A stretch of DNA of 64,000 bases from Alteriqipengyuania bathyomarina_B. GTDB lineage: Bacteria > Pseudomonadota > Alphaproteobacteria > Sphingomonadales > Sphingomonadaceae. The notes below the pieces were generated by a model. That model made no database searches. It had not been told where the DNA came from and saw nothing but the letters and a program-made list of their open reading frames with translations. Positions 17,083 through 24,673 of this stretch are shown here, one piece after another. Position numbers and translations under genes: made by a program. Position 1 is the stretch's first letter. Each line of letters begins with the position of its first letter. The stretch spans positions 186,001 to 250,000 of the forward strand of contig NZ_JBCFZM010000002.1 in the NCBI RefSeq assembly GCF_038594605.1. Reading direction: 5' to 3'.

Positions 17083-18063
17083 TCACATGCGGACGAGACT
17101 GGCACCCCAGGTGAAGCCACCGCCCATTGCTTCGAACAATACCAGATCGCCCGGCTTAATGCGCCCGTCCGCGCGCGCGGCGGCGAATGCCAGCGGCACC
17201 GATGCGGCCGAGGTGTTGGCGTGGCGGTCCACCGTCACGATCACCTTTTCAGGCGGCAGGCCCAGCTTTTTGGCGGTTCCTTCGAGGATGCGGATGTTGG
17301 CCTGGTGCGGCACGACCCAGTCGATCTCGCCGATTTCGACGCCCGCCTTGGCAACCACGTCGGTCAGCACCTGAGCCAGATTGACCACCGCGTGACGGAA
17401 CACTTCGCGTCCCTTCATCCGCAGGTGACCGACGGTCTGCGTGGTCGAGGGCCCGCCATCGACATAGAGCAGATCGTGGTGGCTCCCATCGGCGTGGAGT
17501 TGCGAAGTGAGGATGCCTGGCCCTTGCGTGGGCCCGGTATCGTCCGCCACTTCCTGCGCTTCGAGCACGATAGCGCCTGCGCCGTCGCCGAACAGCACGG
17601 CGGTGGTGCGGTCTTCCCAGTCGAGGATGCGGCTGAAAGTCTCCGCGCCGATCACCAGCGCGCACTTGGCCTGCCCGCTCGCCAGCATCGCGTCCGCGGT
17701 GCTCATCGCATAGAGAAAGCCCGAACATACCGCAGCGATATCGAAGGCGGGGCAAGGCGCGCAGCCGAGCGCGGCCTGCACCTTGGTGGCGGTGGCGGGA
17801 AAAGTGTTATCGGGCGTCGCGGTGGCGAGGACAATCAGGTCGATGCCATCGGCGTCGATGCCGGCGTCGGCCAAAGCGGCGCGTGCAGCCTCGATCGCCA
17901 GGGTCGAGGTCGTTTCACCCTCGCCCGCGATGTGGCGCTGGCGGATACCGGTGCGTTCCACGATCCAGTCGTTGCTGGTTTCGAGGCGGTCGGCCAATTC
18001 CTCATTGGTGACCACGCGCGGCGGGAGGGCGGCGCCCGCCCCGCGGATGACGGATCGAATCAC
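17083..18063 (-). CDS. fabH: 3-oxoacyl-[ACP] synthase III FabH
   Basis: Initiates type II fatty acid synthesis by condensing an acyl-CoA primer with malonyl-ACP. The 326-residue protein has the active-site Cys113 in AAVCSGFLYAM, the catalytic His in VVPHQANIRI, and the glycine-rich C-terminal loop MGGGFTWGA. The start codon is GTG at 18063, overlapping the plsX stop in GTGA (18060-18063), so translation is coupled. It is followed by a 131-base gap to ihfA that contains a strong ihfA ribosome-binding site. Confidence 0.97.
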   Translation of the reverse strand: MIRSVIRGAGAALPPRVVTNEELADRLETSNDWIVERTGIRQRHIAGEGETTSTLAIEAARAALADAGIDADGIDLIVLATATPDNTFPATATKVQAALGCAPCPAFDIAAVCSGFLYAMSTADAMLASGQAKCALVIGAETFSRILDWEDRTTAVLFGDGAGAIVLEAQEVADDTGPTQGPGILTSQLHADGSHHDLLYVDGGPSTTQTVGHLRMKGREVFRHAVVNLAQVLTDVVAKAGVEIGEIDWVVPHQANIRILEGTAKKLGLPPEKVIVTVDRHANTSAASVPLAFAAARADGRIKPGDLVLFEAMGGGFTWGASLVRM

Positions 18064-19142
18064 TTCGCCCCGCTCTCGATCTTGCCCGACGCGGCGCTGC
18101 TCCCGCTCGTGTTGACCAGCATGCCATCACCCAGTTCGCCGAGGTCTTCGCCGATGCGCGCGGTGAGGTCTTCTTCGAGCAGCCGCGCGGCGACCGTCAC
18201 TGCGTGGGCGACCCCCTTGGCATTGGCGCTGCCGTGGCTCTTCACCACCACGCCATTGAGGCCGAGGAAAACGGCGCCGTTGTGATTATTGGGGTCGAGG
18301 TGGTGGCGCAGCAGCTCGGTCGCGGGGCGCGACACGAGGAAGCCGACCTTGGACCGGAAAGATGAAGCGAATGCCGTCTTGAGCAGGTCGGTCACGAACC
18401 GCGCCGAGCCTTCGATCGCCTTCAACGCGATATTGCCCGAGAACCCGTCGGTCACCACCACGTCGACATCGCCGCGGTTGATCTTGTCGGCTTCGACGAA
18501 GCCGTCGAATTCGAGCGCCAGCGTATGCGCGCCGCGCAGGTGCTGCGCTGCGGCCTGTACGTCGTCGGTGCCCTTGATGTCTTCGGTGCCGATATTGAGC
18601 AGGCGGACCCGCGGACGCGCGCGCCCGGTGACGATTCGGGAATAGGCCGCACCCATGATCGCGAACTGGACGAGGTTGCGCGCATCGCACTCGGTATTCG
18701 CACCGAGGTCGAGCATGATCACATCCTGCTCTTCCAGTGTCGGCAGCAGCGCGGCGAGCGCGGGTCGGTCGATCCCGGGAAGCGTGCGCAGGGCAACCTT
18801 GCTGATCGCCATCAACGCGCCGGTATTGCCTGCGCTGACGGCCGCGCCGGCTTCGCCGCGTTTTACCGCAGCGACCGCTTCGCCCATCGAGGTGCCCTTC
18901 GCGCGGCGCAGCGCCTGCGAAGGCTTGTCCTCGCCTGCGATCATGCTGTCGCAGTGGCGGATTTCGGTAGCCCCGGCGAGCCCGGGATGGCCTTCCAGCG
19001 CGCGCTCGATCTGCGCCTGGTCGCCCATCAGGAGAAAATTGAACTTGTCGTGCTGACGGCGGGCGAGGGCTGCACCCTCGACCATGACGCGCACGCCTTC
19101 ATCGCCGCCCATCGCGTCGACAGCGATACGCGGCAAGCTCAT
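18060..19142 (-). CDS. plsX: Phosphate acyltransferase PlsX
   Basis: Converts acyl-ACP to acyl-phosphate for the PlsX/PlsY phospholipid pathway. The 360-residue protein starts with the family signature IAVDAMGGDEG. It contains the GNTGALMAI segment, the TDGFSGNIALK motif and the HGSANAKGV region near the C terminus. It is a peripheral membrane protein. It sits between rpmF (31 bases upstream) and fabH (4-base overlap), the standard arrangement linking ribosome, lipid and fatty-acid synthesis genes. The usual DUF177 gene before rpmF is not present here. Confidence 0.97.
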   Translation of the reverse strand: MSLPRIAVDAMGGDEGVRVMVEGAALARRQHDKFNFLLMGDQAQIERALEGHPGLAGATEIRHCDSMIAGEDKPSQALRRAKGTSMGEAVAAVKRGEAGAAVSAGNTGALMAISKVALRTLPGIDRPALAALLPTLEEQDVIMLDLGANTECDARNLVQFAIMGAAYSRIVTGRARPRVRLLNIGTEDIKGTDDVQAAAQHLRGAHTLALEFDGFVEADKINRGDVDVVVTDGFSGNIALKAIEGSARFVTDLLKTAFASSFRSKVGFLVSRPATELLRHHLDPNNHNGAVFLGLNGVVVKSHGSANAKGVAHAVTVAARLLEEDLTARIGEDLGELGDGMLVNTSGSSAASGKIESGAK

Positions 19143-19173
19143 GTCATTCTCCGGTACAGTTCAGAAGGCGCGA

Positions 19174-19353
19174 TCAGAGACCTACGGCGACGACTTCGCG
19201 GCCGTTGTAGAACCCGCAATGCGAGCACAGGTTATGCGGGCGCTTCAATTCACCGCAATTGTCGCATTCGTGGAAGGCTTCGACCTTCAGCGAATCATGC
19301 GAGCGCCGGTTGCCACGGCGATGCGGCGATACTTTTCTTTTTGGGACAGCCAT
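19174..19353 (-). CDS. rpmF: 50S ribosomal protein L32
   Basis: Large-subunit ribosomal protein of 59 residues, beginning MAVPKRKVSPHRRGNRRSH. It has a zinc-ribbon pattern of two Cys pairs (CDNC and CSHC) and ends GREVVAVGL, all typical of bacterial L32. The start ATG (complement of 19351-19353) and TGA stop (19174-19176) are unambiguous. It is the first gene of the rpmF-plsX-fabH set and probably has its own promoter in the 240-base region shared with the divergent MAPEG gene. The Cys-containing form of L32 suggests no separate zinc-free paralogue is needed, which is an inference. Confidence 0.95.
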   Translation of the reverse strand: MAVPKRKVSPHRRGNRRSHDSLKVEAFHECDNCGELKRPHNLCSHCGFYNGREVVAVGL

Positions 19354-19427
19354 GGCGGCACCTAATCCTGCGTTTTTTCAAAATACTCGTGAGCCGCCTT
19401 AAGCGAGGGGCAAGGCCTGCACAACGG

Positions 19428-19457
19428 CTATGTCGTGCGGCACTTACGCTCCGTCAA
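19428..19457 (-). promoter_or_regulatory. Candidate promoter for rpmF-plsX-fabH
   Basis: On the minus strand TTGACG (complement of 19452-19457) is followed after 18 bases by ACATAG (complement of 19428-19433), about 75 bases before the rpmF ATG. The -35 box is good and the -10 box is weak. A perfect 8-bp inverted repeat GGCGCGCG...CGCGCGCC (19469-19496) lies just upstream, between the divergent genes. Confidence 0.3.
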
Positions 19458-19592
19458 TGGCGGTAAGAGGCGCGCGCTATACCGATTTCGCGCGCCAATG
19501 CAAGCGATGCGTGGCCTGCGCGCTTCGTGCTAGGGGTGGCGGGCCATCGTGCTAGAACCGGGCAAAGAGAACGCCTTAGAGGGGAATTGACG

Positions 19593-19991
19593 ATGGAAGT
19601 TGTGCTGCCGGTCTCACTCACAAGCGCCGCCATGTTCGGCCTGCTGGCGTTGTGGCTGGCCGTGCGCGCCGGACGCGCGCGGCTCAAGGCGCGAGTCGGG
19701 CATGGCGACGGCGGCGATGCATTGCTCGCGCGCCGGATGCGTGCGCAGCTCAATTTCGTGGAGACCGCCCCCTTCGTGCTCATGCTGATCGTGGTGATCG
19801 AGTTGGCGGGGCGCGGCGGAATGTGGCTGCACCTGCTCTCGGTCGCGTTCGTCGTCGGGCGCGTGCTGCATGGATTCGGCATGGACGCCGAAAAGGCGGG
19901 TTTGCCGCGCCAGGCCGGTATCGTGATCACCATGCTGACCTTGCTGGGGCTGAGCATCGTGGCGGTACTGGTGGGGCTTCGCGTCCTTTAA
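19593..19991 (+). CDS. MAPEG family membrane protein
   Basis: A 132-residue, four-helix membrane protein of the MAPEG superfamily (membrane-associated proteins in eicosanoid and glutathione metabolism). Recognition rests on the RRMRAQLNFVETAPFVLMLIVVIEL segment, where Arg/Asn/Glu at the start of helix 2 match the family's glutathione-contact region, and on the G-rich HGFGMDA loop after helix 3. The bacterial members are mostly uncharacterised YecN-type proteins. The start at 19593 follows a GAGGGGAAT ribosome-binding sequence. It diverges from rpmF. Confidence 0.85.
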   Translation: MEVVLPVSLTSAAMFGLLALWLAVRAGRARLKARVGHGDGGDALLARRMRAQLNFVETAPFVLMLIVVIELAGRGGMWLHLLSVAFVVGRVLHGFGMDAEKAGLPRQAGIVITMLTLLGLSIVAVLVGLRVL

Positions 19992-19998
19992 AACCGCC

Positions 19999-20086
19999 GC
20001 TCGTGCTGAGCTTGTCGAAGCACCGGCCTGCTATTTTCATGGCCATGCTAAAATGCGATCTTTCGACACGCCCAGAATCAGCGAGT
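19999..20086. repeat. Dispersed palindromic repeat (degenerate copy)
   Basis: CTCGTGCTGAGCTTGTCGAA at about 20001-20020 is matched by an imperfect inverted copy around TTTCGACACG...CAGCGAG (about 20060-20085). This CTGAGCTTGTCGAAG core is a widespread intergenic repeat type in sphingomonads. The copy sits between the convergent MAPEG and MBL genes and looks decayed in its right arm. Confidence 0.6.
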
Positions 20087-20102
20087 GGGGGAGGCGGGCT
20101 AG

Positions 20103-20783
20103 CTACCCCGCCAGCGCCGCATCTCCGACGAAGGGATTGGTGCGACGTTCCTGACCGAAGGTGCTGGTCGGCCCGTGGCCGGGAATGAAGGTCACATCGT
20201 CGCCGAGCGGCCACAGCTTCTGGGTGATCGCATCGATGAGGCTCTGGTGATCGCTCATCGGGAAATCGGTCCGCCCGATGCTCCCCTGGAACAAGACATC
20301 GCCGACGATCGCGAATTTGCGTTCGCGGTTGAAAAAGATCACATGGCCGGGCGTGTGGCCGGGGCAATGGATCACTTCGAGCGTGAGATTCCCAACGGTG
20401 ACGGTATCGCCATCCTCCAGCCAGCGGTCGGGTTCGAAACTCGCGGCCTCCATCTGGAAGCGCGCGCCGTCTTCATCCAGCCGCGAAATCCAGAACCGGT
20501 CCGCCTCGTGCGGGCCTTCGATTCTCAGGCCCAGCTCCTTCGCCAGCATGCCCGCCTGCCCGCAATGGTCGAGATGGCCATGGGTGATGAGGATCTTCTC
20601 CAGCTCCACCCCGGCCTTGGCGACGCCCGCCTTCAGCTTGTCGAGATCGCCGCCCGGATCGATCAGCGCGGCCTTGTTGGTCTGGGTGCACCAGATCAGC
20701 GAGCAATTCTGCTGCAGCGGCGTCACCGGCAGGATCGCGGCTTTCATGGGGGAGGCTTGGGGCGAGGTGGCTGAGTCGGTCAT
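20103..20783 (-). CDS. MBL-fold metallo-hydrolase (glyoxalase II-like)
   Basis: A 226-residue metallo-beta-lactamase-fold hydrolase close to the YcbL/hydroxyacylglutathione-hydrolase-like group. Metal ligands are visible in THGHLDHCG (HXHXDH), in HCPGHTPGH (a further His) and in VGDVLFQGSIGR (bridging Asp), with GHGP near the C terminus. YcbL-type proteins typically start close to the VTPLQQNCSLIW segment. Possible starts are 20813, 20783 and 20747, and none has a strong ribosome-binding site; 20783 is a compromise. It is probably a cytoplasmic thioesterase, and the substrate is not shown by the sequence. Confidence 0.87.
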   Translation of the reverse strand: MTDSATSPQASPMKAAILPVTPLQQNCSLIWCTQTNKAALIDPGGDLDKLKAGVAKAGVELEKILITHGHLDHCGQAGMLAKELGLRIEGPHEADRFWISRLDEDGARFQMEAASFEPDRWLEDGDTVTVGNLTLEVIHCPGHTPGHVIFFNRERKFAIVGDVLFQGSIGRTDFPMSDHQSLIDAITQKLWPLGDDVTFIPGHGPTSTFGQERRTNPFVGDAALAG

Positions 20784-20863
20784 GCGCTTCAGTTGGTCGA
20801 CGCCACCTGCCATTGCAAGCGTGCCTGGCGAGACCCTGCACCCGGCAGGCGGCGCATTTGCCC

Positions 20864-21115
20864 CTACCGGCGCGGCACGCGGTTATCTCCGCCACCGCGA
20901 ACGGGCACGCGCGCGGGCGGGTCTGCCGGCGGAGCGTCCCCACCGTTATCTGCGGAGCCAGCTAGCCCGGCTGCGGCGTTGGAATAGGCGTTCGAAGTGT
21001 TCGAACCCAGCGGCGTCAGAGCCGCGACGAGACTCACGGCGATCAGCGTCATGATGATCGCGTATTCGATAGCCGAAACGCCGGACTCATCGCGGAGAAG
21101 TACTCGATAGACCAT
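20864..21115 (-). CDS. Flp family type IVb pilin
   Basis: An 83-residue pilin-like protein. The short N-terminal leader MVYRVLLRDESG precedes VSAIEYAIIMTLIAVSLVAAL, the hydrophobic Flp segment with the conserved Glu-Tyr pair after the prepilin peptidase cleavage site (after Gly12). The C-terminal part is an unusual Pro/Gly/Asp/Arg-rich tail of about 30 residues. No tad/cpa assembly genes are in this window, so this is an isolated pilin or pseudopilin gene. It diverges from the cytochrome gene at 21339. Confidence 0.88.
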   Translation of the reverse strand: MVYRVLLRDESGVSAIEYAIIMTLIAVSLVAALTPLGSNTSNAYSNAAAGLAGSADNGGDAPPADPPARVPVRGGGDNRVPRR

Positions 21116-21338
21116 GCTCGCCCCCTAATGCGTGCCGTCTGCCTGCGCGCGGAAAGTGAATATTTCCAAAAATCGGGCCAATTGGGGGAGCGCTCTGCCG
21201 CTCGATAACGGGCGACTCAGGGTTAACGGCCGACATTAGCCGAAGCTGATTTTCATTCGGCGGGCGCGATGCGTTTGCTCCTCTTGCCGGGCGGGCCTAT
21301 CCCGGAGGAGGACCGACACAACGAGAGGAAGAGTCGCG

Positions 21339-21731
21339 ATGCAATCCTACCTTGTCATGCTCGGCGCGGCGGCCGCGCTCGCGCTCGCCGCCTGCCAGTC
21401 GGGCGATGCGAGCTCCGAGACGACAACCTCGACGAGCCGTGCCGCCCTGGCCGAAACCGACGAAGACGGCGTACCGATGCTGGTGAATGCGGTGTGCGGC
21501 AGTTGCCACGCCGTGACGCCCGATACGCTCTCGCCCCTCCCGCAGGCGCCGACTTTCCCCGCGATCGCCAACCGCGAAGGGCTGACCCGCGAAACGCTGA
21601 CCGCGTACCTGCGCGATGCGCACAACTACCCCGATATCATGGATGTCGGCCTGACCGACGAGGATGTTGCACTGATCGTCGACTACATGGTCTCGCTGCA
21701 GGACGAGGATTACCGCCAGCGACCTTCCTGA
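21339..21731 (+). CDS. Cytochrome c-like lipoprotein
   Basis: A 130-residue exported haem protein. A lipoprotein signal ends at LALAAC (Cys about 19), followed by a Ser/Thr-rich linker. A single haem-binding motif CGSCH lies at about residues 54-58. The C-terminal helix (VALIVDYMVSLQDED) holds a Met that could be the axial ligand. It is a class I-like monohaem cytochrome anchored to the membrane; its electron partner is not apparent. The start is backed by the GAGAGGAAG ribosome-binding stretch. The 3' end overlaps the convergent gene at 21710 by 22 bases. Confidence 0.85.
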   Translation: MQSYLVMLGAAAALALAACQSGDASSETTTSTSRAALAETDEDGVPMLVNAVCGSCHAVTPDTLSPLPQAPTFPAIANREGLTRETLTAYLRDAHNYPDIMDVGLTDEDVALIVDYMVSLQDEDYRQRPS

Positions 21732-22369
21732 CTGCGCGTGGCCGCCTGACGACGCGCGTCGCGCTCTTCAAGCGGCCGCAGGCGGGCCCGCGTATGGCGT
21801 TGGACCAGCACCGGGTAGAGATTGCCCAGCACGTTCGCGACCAGCATCGCGCCCGCCCAGCCCCACCAGCCAATCAGCGCCGCATAGAAACAGGCGACCA
21901 GCCCCGCGATCAGGCATACCAGATGCGACCGCTCGCTTTGACGTGCGGTCCGCGCCGCCGCTGCGACAACCTCGCCATGGGGGTAAACCCGATAGTCGCG
22001 GTAGCGGCGCGTCACGATGCGGTTGATATGGTCGCCATTGGTCACGAAAGCGCGAAACGCCTTTGCGCCGAGTGCTTCGTGCAACCGGCCGGAACGCTCG
22101 AACCCGCGCAGCCGATAGAAACCTTCGGGAAGGGCGAGGACCAGCGCAGCGCCAAGGATCGAGGCGGCGAACCACGGCCACGCAGCCATGCCCGGCGGCG
22201 GCGTATCGAAGCTGCGCAGCGGCCCGTGCGCCTGCCCCCAGAACAAGGCGAACGCGGCCAGCCACAGGCAGAACACCGCGATGGGCAAAAGGTTCAGCCG
22301 GTCGGCCAGGCGCCGTGCCGCTGCGCTGTGGCCATCCATGCGGTGTACCCTGCGTTTCTCCTTGCCCAT
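21710..22369 (-). CDS. Hypothetical membrane protein
   Basis: A 219-residue protein with four hydrophobic segments (about residues 27-46, 62-80, 150-166 and 168-190) and a basic C-terminal tail. A soluble loop between helices 2 and 3 contains RLRGFERSGRLHEALGAKAFRAFVTNGDHINR. No family is recognised with confidence. An internal ATG at 22339 gives a version ten residues shorter that starts closer to helix 1. It is co-directional with the XRE and membrane genes upstream, 77 bases away, and its 3' end overlaps the cytochrome gene tail to tail. Confidence 0.6.
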   Translation of the reverse strand: MGKEKRRVHRMDGHSAAARRLADRLNLLPIAVFCLWLAAFALFWGQAHGPLRSFDTPPPGMAAWPWFAASILGAALVLALPEGFYRLRGFERSGRLHEALGAKAFRAFVTNGDHINRIVTRRYRDYRVYPHGEVVAAAARTARQSERSHLVCLIAGLVACFYAALIGWWGWAGAMLVANVLGNLYPVLVQRHTRARLRPLEERDARRQAATRSQEGRWR

Positions 22370-22446
22370 TCCTCTCCCCTTGGATGCTCCGGCTCAACTG
22401 GTGCCCGTTCTGCGCCAGCACGAGGCTAGGCCGCTGCTGCGCAGCA

Positions 22447-22641
22447 TTACTTCTGACGCAGGAAGACGTCCTCCACCCCCGTCTCGAACGCATCGGCGAT
22501 GGCGTAGGCGAGCGACAGCGAGGGGTCGAAGCGCCCGTTCTCGATCGAGTTGATCGAATTGCGCGAGACCCCGACCCGCTCTGCCAGTTCGGCCTGGCTC
22601 CAGCGCCGTTCTGCGCGCAATACCCTGATGGTGTTGTTCAT
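22447..22641 (-). CDS. Small XRE/Cro-type HTH regulator
   Basis: A 64-residue single-domain DNA-binding protein. The whole length is an XRE helix-turn-helix: IRVLRAERRWSQAELAERVGVSRNSINSIENG carries the turn and recognition helix, followed by DPSLSLAYAIADAFETGVEDVF. It matches the short stand-alone regulators usually paired with a membrane protein gene. The partner here is the 140-residue membrane protein at 22651, 9 bases upstream on the same strand. It is likely autoregulatory; the target and signal are unknown. Confidence 0.88.
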   Translation of the reverse strand: MNNTIRVLRAERRWSQAELAERVGVSRNSINSIENGRFDPSLSLAYAIADAFETGVEDVFLRQK

Positions 22642-22650
22642 GGCGGCGCC

Positions 22651-23073
22651 CTACGCCGCCCGCGATTTGCGCGCGCGCCACACGATGCTCAGCACGACAG
22701 TACACGCCATTTGCGCGACGACGACCGCCATGAAACCCAGCGTGAAAGCGATCAGCGCCAGCGTCCGATCGGGATCGGCGACCCCGGCCACGGCTCCTGC
22801 CACGCTCATCACCAACCCGTGGAACGGGGGCAGCGACAGGAGCAGCGCGACAAGCCCGCTGCCTGCGATCCAGCCCCACTGGTTGGAAAACCCCGCCGCG
22901 GCGCGATGCCATTCGTCGAGCTTCCGGTGCTCGTAAATGGCGACCACGAAGCTGCCCACGACGGTGATCGTCGCGGCGATCCCGGTACACAGGTAGACCA
23001 GCGCATCGGGCTGGTTCTGCAACCAGGGGAGCGAGGCGACAAACACGATGGGTGCGGCGATGGCTGCAATCAT
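22651..23073 (-). CDS. Membrane protein paired with XRE regulator
   Basis: A 140-residue protein with four predicted membrane helices (about residues 1-16, 27-47, 67-88 and 103-132). It is unrecognised but resembles small membrane partners of short XRE regulators. The start is doubtful: the ATG at 23073 has a poor ribosome-binding site. An in-frame ATG at 23112 with a good AAAGGG site seven bases upstream reads 11 codons, hits a TAG at 23079-23077, and re-enters this frame two codons later. The gene may carry a nonsense mutation rescued by internal restart, or a short coupled leader peptide. Confidence 0.6.
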   Translation of the reverse strand: MIAAIAAPIVFVASLPWLQNQPDALVYLCTGIAATITVVGSFVVAIYEHRKLDEWHRAAAGFSNQWGWIAGSGLVALLLSLPPFHGLVMSVAGAVAGVADPDRTLALIAFTLGFMAVVVAQMACTVVLSIVWRARKSRAA

Positions 23074-23273
23074 CGCCTATATCTTGATGGCGGGTGTCGA
23101 GTTCGAAGTCATGGCAATGCCCTTTCTATCCGGCCTCCCGCCTCGCGTTGATACCCAGTTCGCTTGGCTTAATGAGAAGCTGCCTTGTCTTAGTGACAAG
23201 TTTGTTTTGCATCACAAGGCAGAATTCGCAAGGCCAAAAGGTTCTGCCCCCGCCGCGCCCGGCTCCGCCCATC

Positions 23274-23960
23274 TCACAACCGCCCGCTCTTCCACACGAC
23301 GCGGCCCAGCACCTCGACCTCGTCCAGTGCGACCTCGATCGGCGGGTAGGCGAGGTTCTGGCTGAGCAGCGCGATGCGCCCCGCGCCCGCGCTCGCCAAC
23401 CGCTTGACCATCAGCGCATCGCCCATCCGCACGACATGCACCCCGTCCCGCTCGAACCGGGAGCCGCGATCGATCAGGATTTCATCACCGTGTCGCAGCA
23501 ACGGCTCCATTGAATCGCCTTCGACGCTGAGGGCAGAGAGCATCTTGGGATCGAAACCGTTCTCGCGCAGCCAACGACCCGAAAAGCCGAAATTGTCGAA
23601 CGGAGCCTCGCCCCCTGCGAACTGGCCGGGCCCCGCAGCGACCGCGAGCGAGAGACGCGGGATCGCATGGAAATCCTCGTCCCGCAGCGCCTCGACCCGC
23701 GATGATGCGTAGGATTTTTCCGCTTCGCCACCCAGCTCGCTTTCCTCGACCCCGAAGAACTCGGCCAGCGTCCGCCGGTCCCGCTCTTCCAGACGGCGCG
23801 GGCTGCCCTTGCGGATAAACTGCTGCAAATAGCTGGAATTGCGACCGATCAGCGCCGAAAGTCCGGCAAGGCTGGAGCCGCGCTCCTTCGCCAGTTCGAG
23901 CAACCGCGCGCGGGGCGCATCGCCCGTCGGGGCGGACACAGCTGTAGGATCATCTGCCAT
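23274..23960 (-). CDS. S24 family LexA/CI-like repressor with HTH
   Basis: A 228-residue protein combining an N-terminal HTH-like region (about 18-75; LAGLSALIGRNSSYLQQFIRKGSPRRL) with a C-terminal S24 peptidase domain. GDSMEP carries the catalytic Ser, and MVKRL carries the general-base Lys. This architecture is shared with CI, LexA-like and stress-responsive repressors that self-cleave when RecA is active, though RecA dependence here is inferred. The chosen ATG at 23960 lies 8 bases after AGGA. A second ATG at 23966 adds two residues. It diverges from two small genes across an operator-like region (23966-24005) and is probably autoregulated. Confidence 0.87.
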   Translation of the reverse strand: MADDPTAVSAPTGDAPRARLLELAKERGSSLAGLSALIGRNSSYLQQFIRKGSPRRLEERDRRTLAEFFGVEESELGGEAEKSYASSRVEALRDEDFHAIPRLSLAVAAGPGQFAGGEAPFDNFGFSGRWLRENGFDPKMLSALSVEGDSMEPLLRHGDEILIDRGSRFERDGVHVVRMGDALMVKRLASAGAGRIALLSQNLAYPPIEVALDEVEVLGRVVWKSGRL

Positions 23961-23965
23961 ACGCA

Positions 23966-24005
23966 TTTTCCTATATCAAAGATTTTTCCTAGACAAGTAG
24001 GATTT
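23966..24005 (-). promoter_or_regulatory. Putative promoter/operator of the S24 repressor with TAGGA repeats
   Basis: On the minus strand TAGGAAAA occurs at 23973-23966 and again at 23991-23984. A third TAGGA lies on the plus strand at 23998-24002, so TCCTA-N6-TAGGA (23987-24002) is also an inverted repeat. TTGTCT (complement of 23991-23996) and TATAGG (complement of 23970-23975), 15 bases apart, could be -35 and -10 boxes. The repeats overlap both, as expected for autorepression. The predicted start lies only a few bases from the ATG. Confidence 0.5.
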
Positions 24006-24062
24006 CGCGAGCGAGCAATCCTTCACCGCGGCGGAAGATTCGATCTTGAGTGAGGGAAAAAT

Positions 24063-24251
24063 ATGCTGATTCGAAGGATAGAGAAGTTCCTGCGTGAGTT
24101 CGACATGCCTGCGACAAAATTCGGTCGGCTGGCGACGCACGATCCGCGCTTCGTGCTCGATCTGCGCAACGGGCGCATGCCCCGCACCGGGACCGAGCGC
24201 CGCGTCGATGGCTTCATGTCGCAATGGCGGGAGACGCAAGATGCGGGCTGA
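24063..24251 (+). CDS. Small conserved protein divergent from S24 repressor
   Basis: A 62-residue basic protein, FLREFDMPATKFGRLATHDPRFVLDLRNGRMPRTGTERRVDGFM in its core (written in pieces: FLREFDMPATKFGRLA, then HDPRFVLDLRNGR). The spacing of helices and the DLRNGR turn resemble a degenerate HTH, so it may bind DNA. A GAGGG ribosome-binding site precedes the ATG. It overlaps the next gene by 11 bases and diverges from the S24 repressor, sharing the TAGGA operator region. Its function is unknown; the coupling suggests a small regulatory module. Confidence 0.65.
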   Translation: MLIRRIEKFLREFDMPATKFGRLATHDPRFVLDLRNGRMPRTGTERRVDGFMSQWRETQDAG

Positions 24252-24603
24252 ACCGATTGCCACACCCGCACCGCCCGCGCTTCCGCAGCGGCGCGGTGGC
24301 GCCGCCCGGCTAGAACGTGCAGTGCTCGCGCTCGCTGGCAATCATGGCCGGGTCGTCGAACATCGTGAGCGTAGCTGGGCGAGCATCACCTTCGCCGGCA
24401 CGCGGCACACCCTGCGGATCGTGTTCGATACGCCCGACGCGATCGCAGGCGGCGAAGCGCTGATCGCTTCTTTGCCCGACCACGAGTTCGCCCTGCCCGC
24501 GCGACTGGTCGCCGATGCCACGGTCAGCGCGGTCGATCATGTGCTGCAACCCGCTCCGCAGCTCACCGTCACCTGCGAAATACTGCTGCTGGAGGACAGC
24601 TGA
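24241..24603 (+). CDS. Conserved hypothetical protein coupled to the 62-residue gene
   Basis: A 120-residue cytoplasmic protein: a basic, Pro/Arg-rich N-terminal 25 residues, then a compact alpha/beta region (SWASITFAGTRHTLRIVF, GGEALIASLPDHEF, LVADATVSAVDHVL, LTVTCEILLLEDS). No named family is recognised, but the pattern looks like a conserved folded domain. The ATG at 24241 overlaps the upstream gene by 11 bases, so translation is probably coupled. It may belong with the S24 repressor and the 62-residue protein. Confidence 0.6.
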   Translation: MRAEPIATPAPPALPQRRGGAARLERAVLALAGNHGRVVEHRERSWASITFAGTRHTLRIVFDTPDAIAGGEALIASLPDHEFALPARLVADATVSAVDHVLQPAPQLTVTCEILLLEDS

Positions 24604-24673
24604 TCGCGCACCCGGATGGCGCGCCGGTTTTTGCCTCTAGGACACTGTGTCAGGTGTGTCTGGCGCGCGGCGA

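Noticed and set aside
24604..24673. Possible terminator around GGCGCGCCGGTTTTTG after the 120-residue gene
   Set aside because: The stem would be only about 4 bp and is not convincing despite the T-run.
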